From CAZVCJ01 sp964625745 (lineage in GTDB: Bacteria > Chloroflexota > Anaerolineae > VGOG01): a DNA stretch of 13,462 nucleotides. Shown here piece by piece: positions 13,404 through 13,462 of this stretch. The notes below the pieces were generated by a model. It was not told the DNA's origin. It made no database searches and was given only the letters and a program-made list of their open reading frames with translations. The stretch spans positions 1 through 13,462 of the forward strand of contig CAZVCJ010000108.1 of the NCBI GenBank assembly GCA_964625745.1, given 5' to 3'. The stretch's first letter is position 1; every line of letters starts with the position of its first letter. The position numbers and the translations under genes were made by a program.

Positions 13404-13462
13404 TGCGAGCGGTTTTCGCGAAGCAATCTCCACCTCGCGAATTGGGGATCGCTTCGGCGGAA
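13399..13462. repeat. Dispersed inverted-repeat element, cut by the window edge
   Basis: The sequence begins GTCATTGCGAGCGG, continues with GCGAAGCAATCTCC (13418 onward) and then the imperfect reverse complement GGGGATCGCTTCGGC. This wording (GTCATTGCGAGCG...GAAGCAATCTC) is, from memory, that of a small palindromic repeat scattered between genes in many bacterial genomes, similar to a REP or MITE. The arms pair with one mismatch and one wobble in 12. Copy number and full length cannot be judged from one partial copy. Confidence 0.6.

Noticed and set aside
1..13462. tRNA, rRNA, transposase or integrase genes
   Set aside because: No cloverleaf, rRNA-like stretch or transposase motif (DDE, HUH, Tyr recombinase) was recognised on reading either strand.

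Overview
This window comes from a bacterium with moderate to high GC content. Three things suggest a Chloroflexota-like or similarly complex free-living bacterium: very long GAF-rich kinases, an H-box of the 'WRHAIRN' type, and signalling proteins related to those of multicellular bacteria. I infer this from protein style only; there is no marker gene. Every protein gene I can support lies on the minus strand, so transcription runs right to left.

Layout, right to left. 13399-13462 is the edge of a dispersed inverted-repeat element. 12109-13347 encodes a lipoprotein with two FlgD-like Ig domains and a likely CARDB-like domain. 11842-12108 is a regulatory gap with weak hairpins, direct repeats of Pho-box geometry and a candidate promoter. 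From 11841 down to 2116 runs one tightly packed five-gene operon: (A) tandem S1 domains-REC-GAF-histidine kinase; (B) REC-six GAF-histidine kinase; (C) a single REC domain; (D) REC plus a two-helix membrane module resembling the TRADD-N-associated type; (E) REC, a degenerate kinase-fold (APH/ternary-complex-associated-like) domain, and an OmpR/PhoB winged helix. It ends in a clear intrinsic terminator at 1956-1988. Between that terminator and the last gene lies a run of 11-bp direct repeats resembling the repeats upstream of the operon.

Further left are a small DksA/TraR-type zinc-finger protein (1471-1839), a coiled-coil membrane protein (864-1394), a possible 51-residue ORF (647-802) and a strong terminator hairpin (570-605). 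A leader region then holds two candidate promoters and a second strong hairpin, followed by the start of a family 2 glycosyltransferase that runs off the left edge.

How the operon may work (inference): two soluble kinases sense small molecules or redox through GAF domains, and A also senses RNA or a translation-related ligand through S1 domains. They pass phosphate among five REC domains. One output (D) is at the membrane and one (E) is on DNA, and E may control its own operon through the 11-bp repeats. The TRADD-TM-like and kinase-fold modules belong to families I associate with NTPase-centred conflict (immune/apoptosis-like) systems, but no NTPase or toxin effector is in the window. This operon is the best candidate for an undescribed system here.
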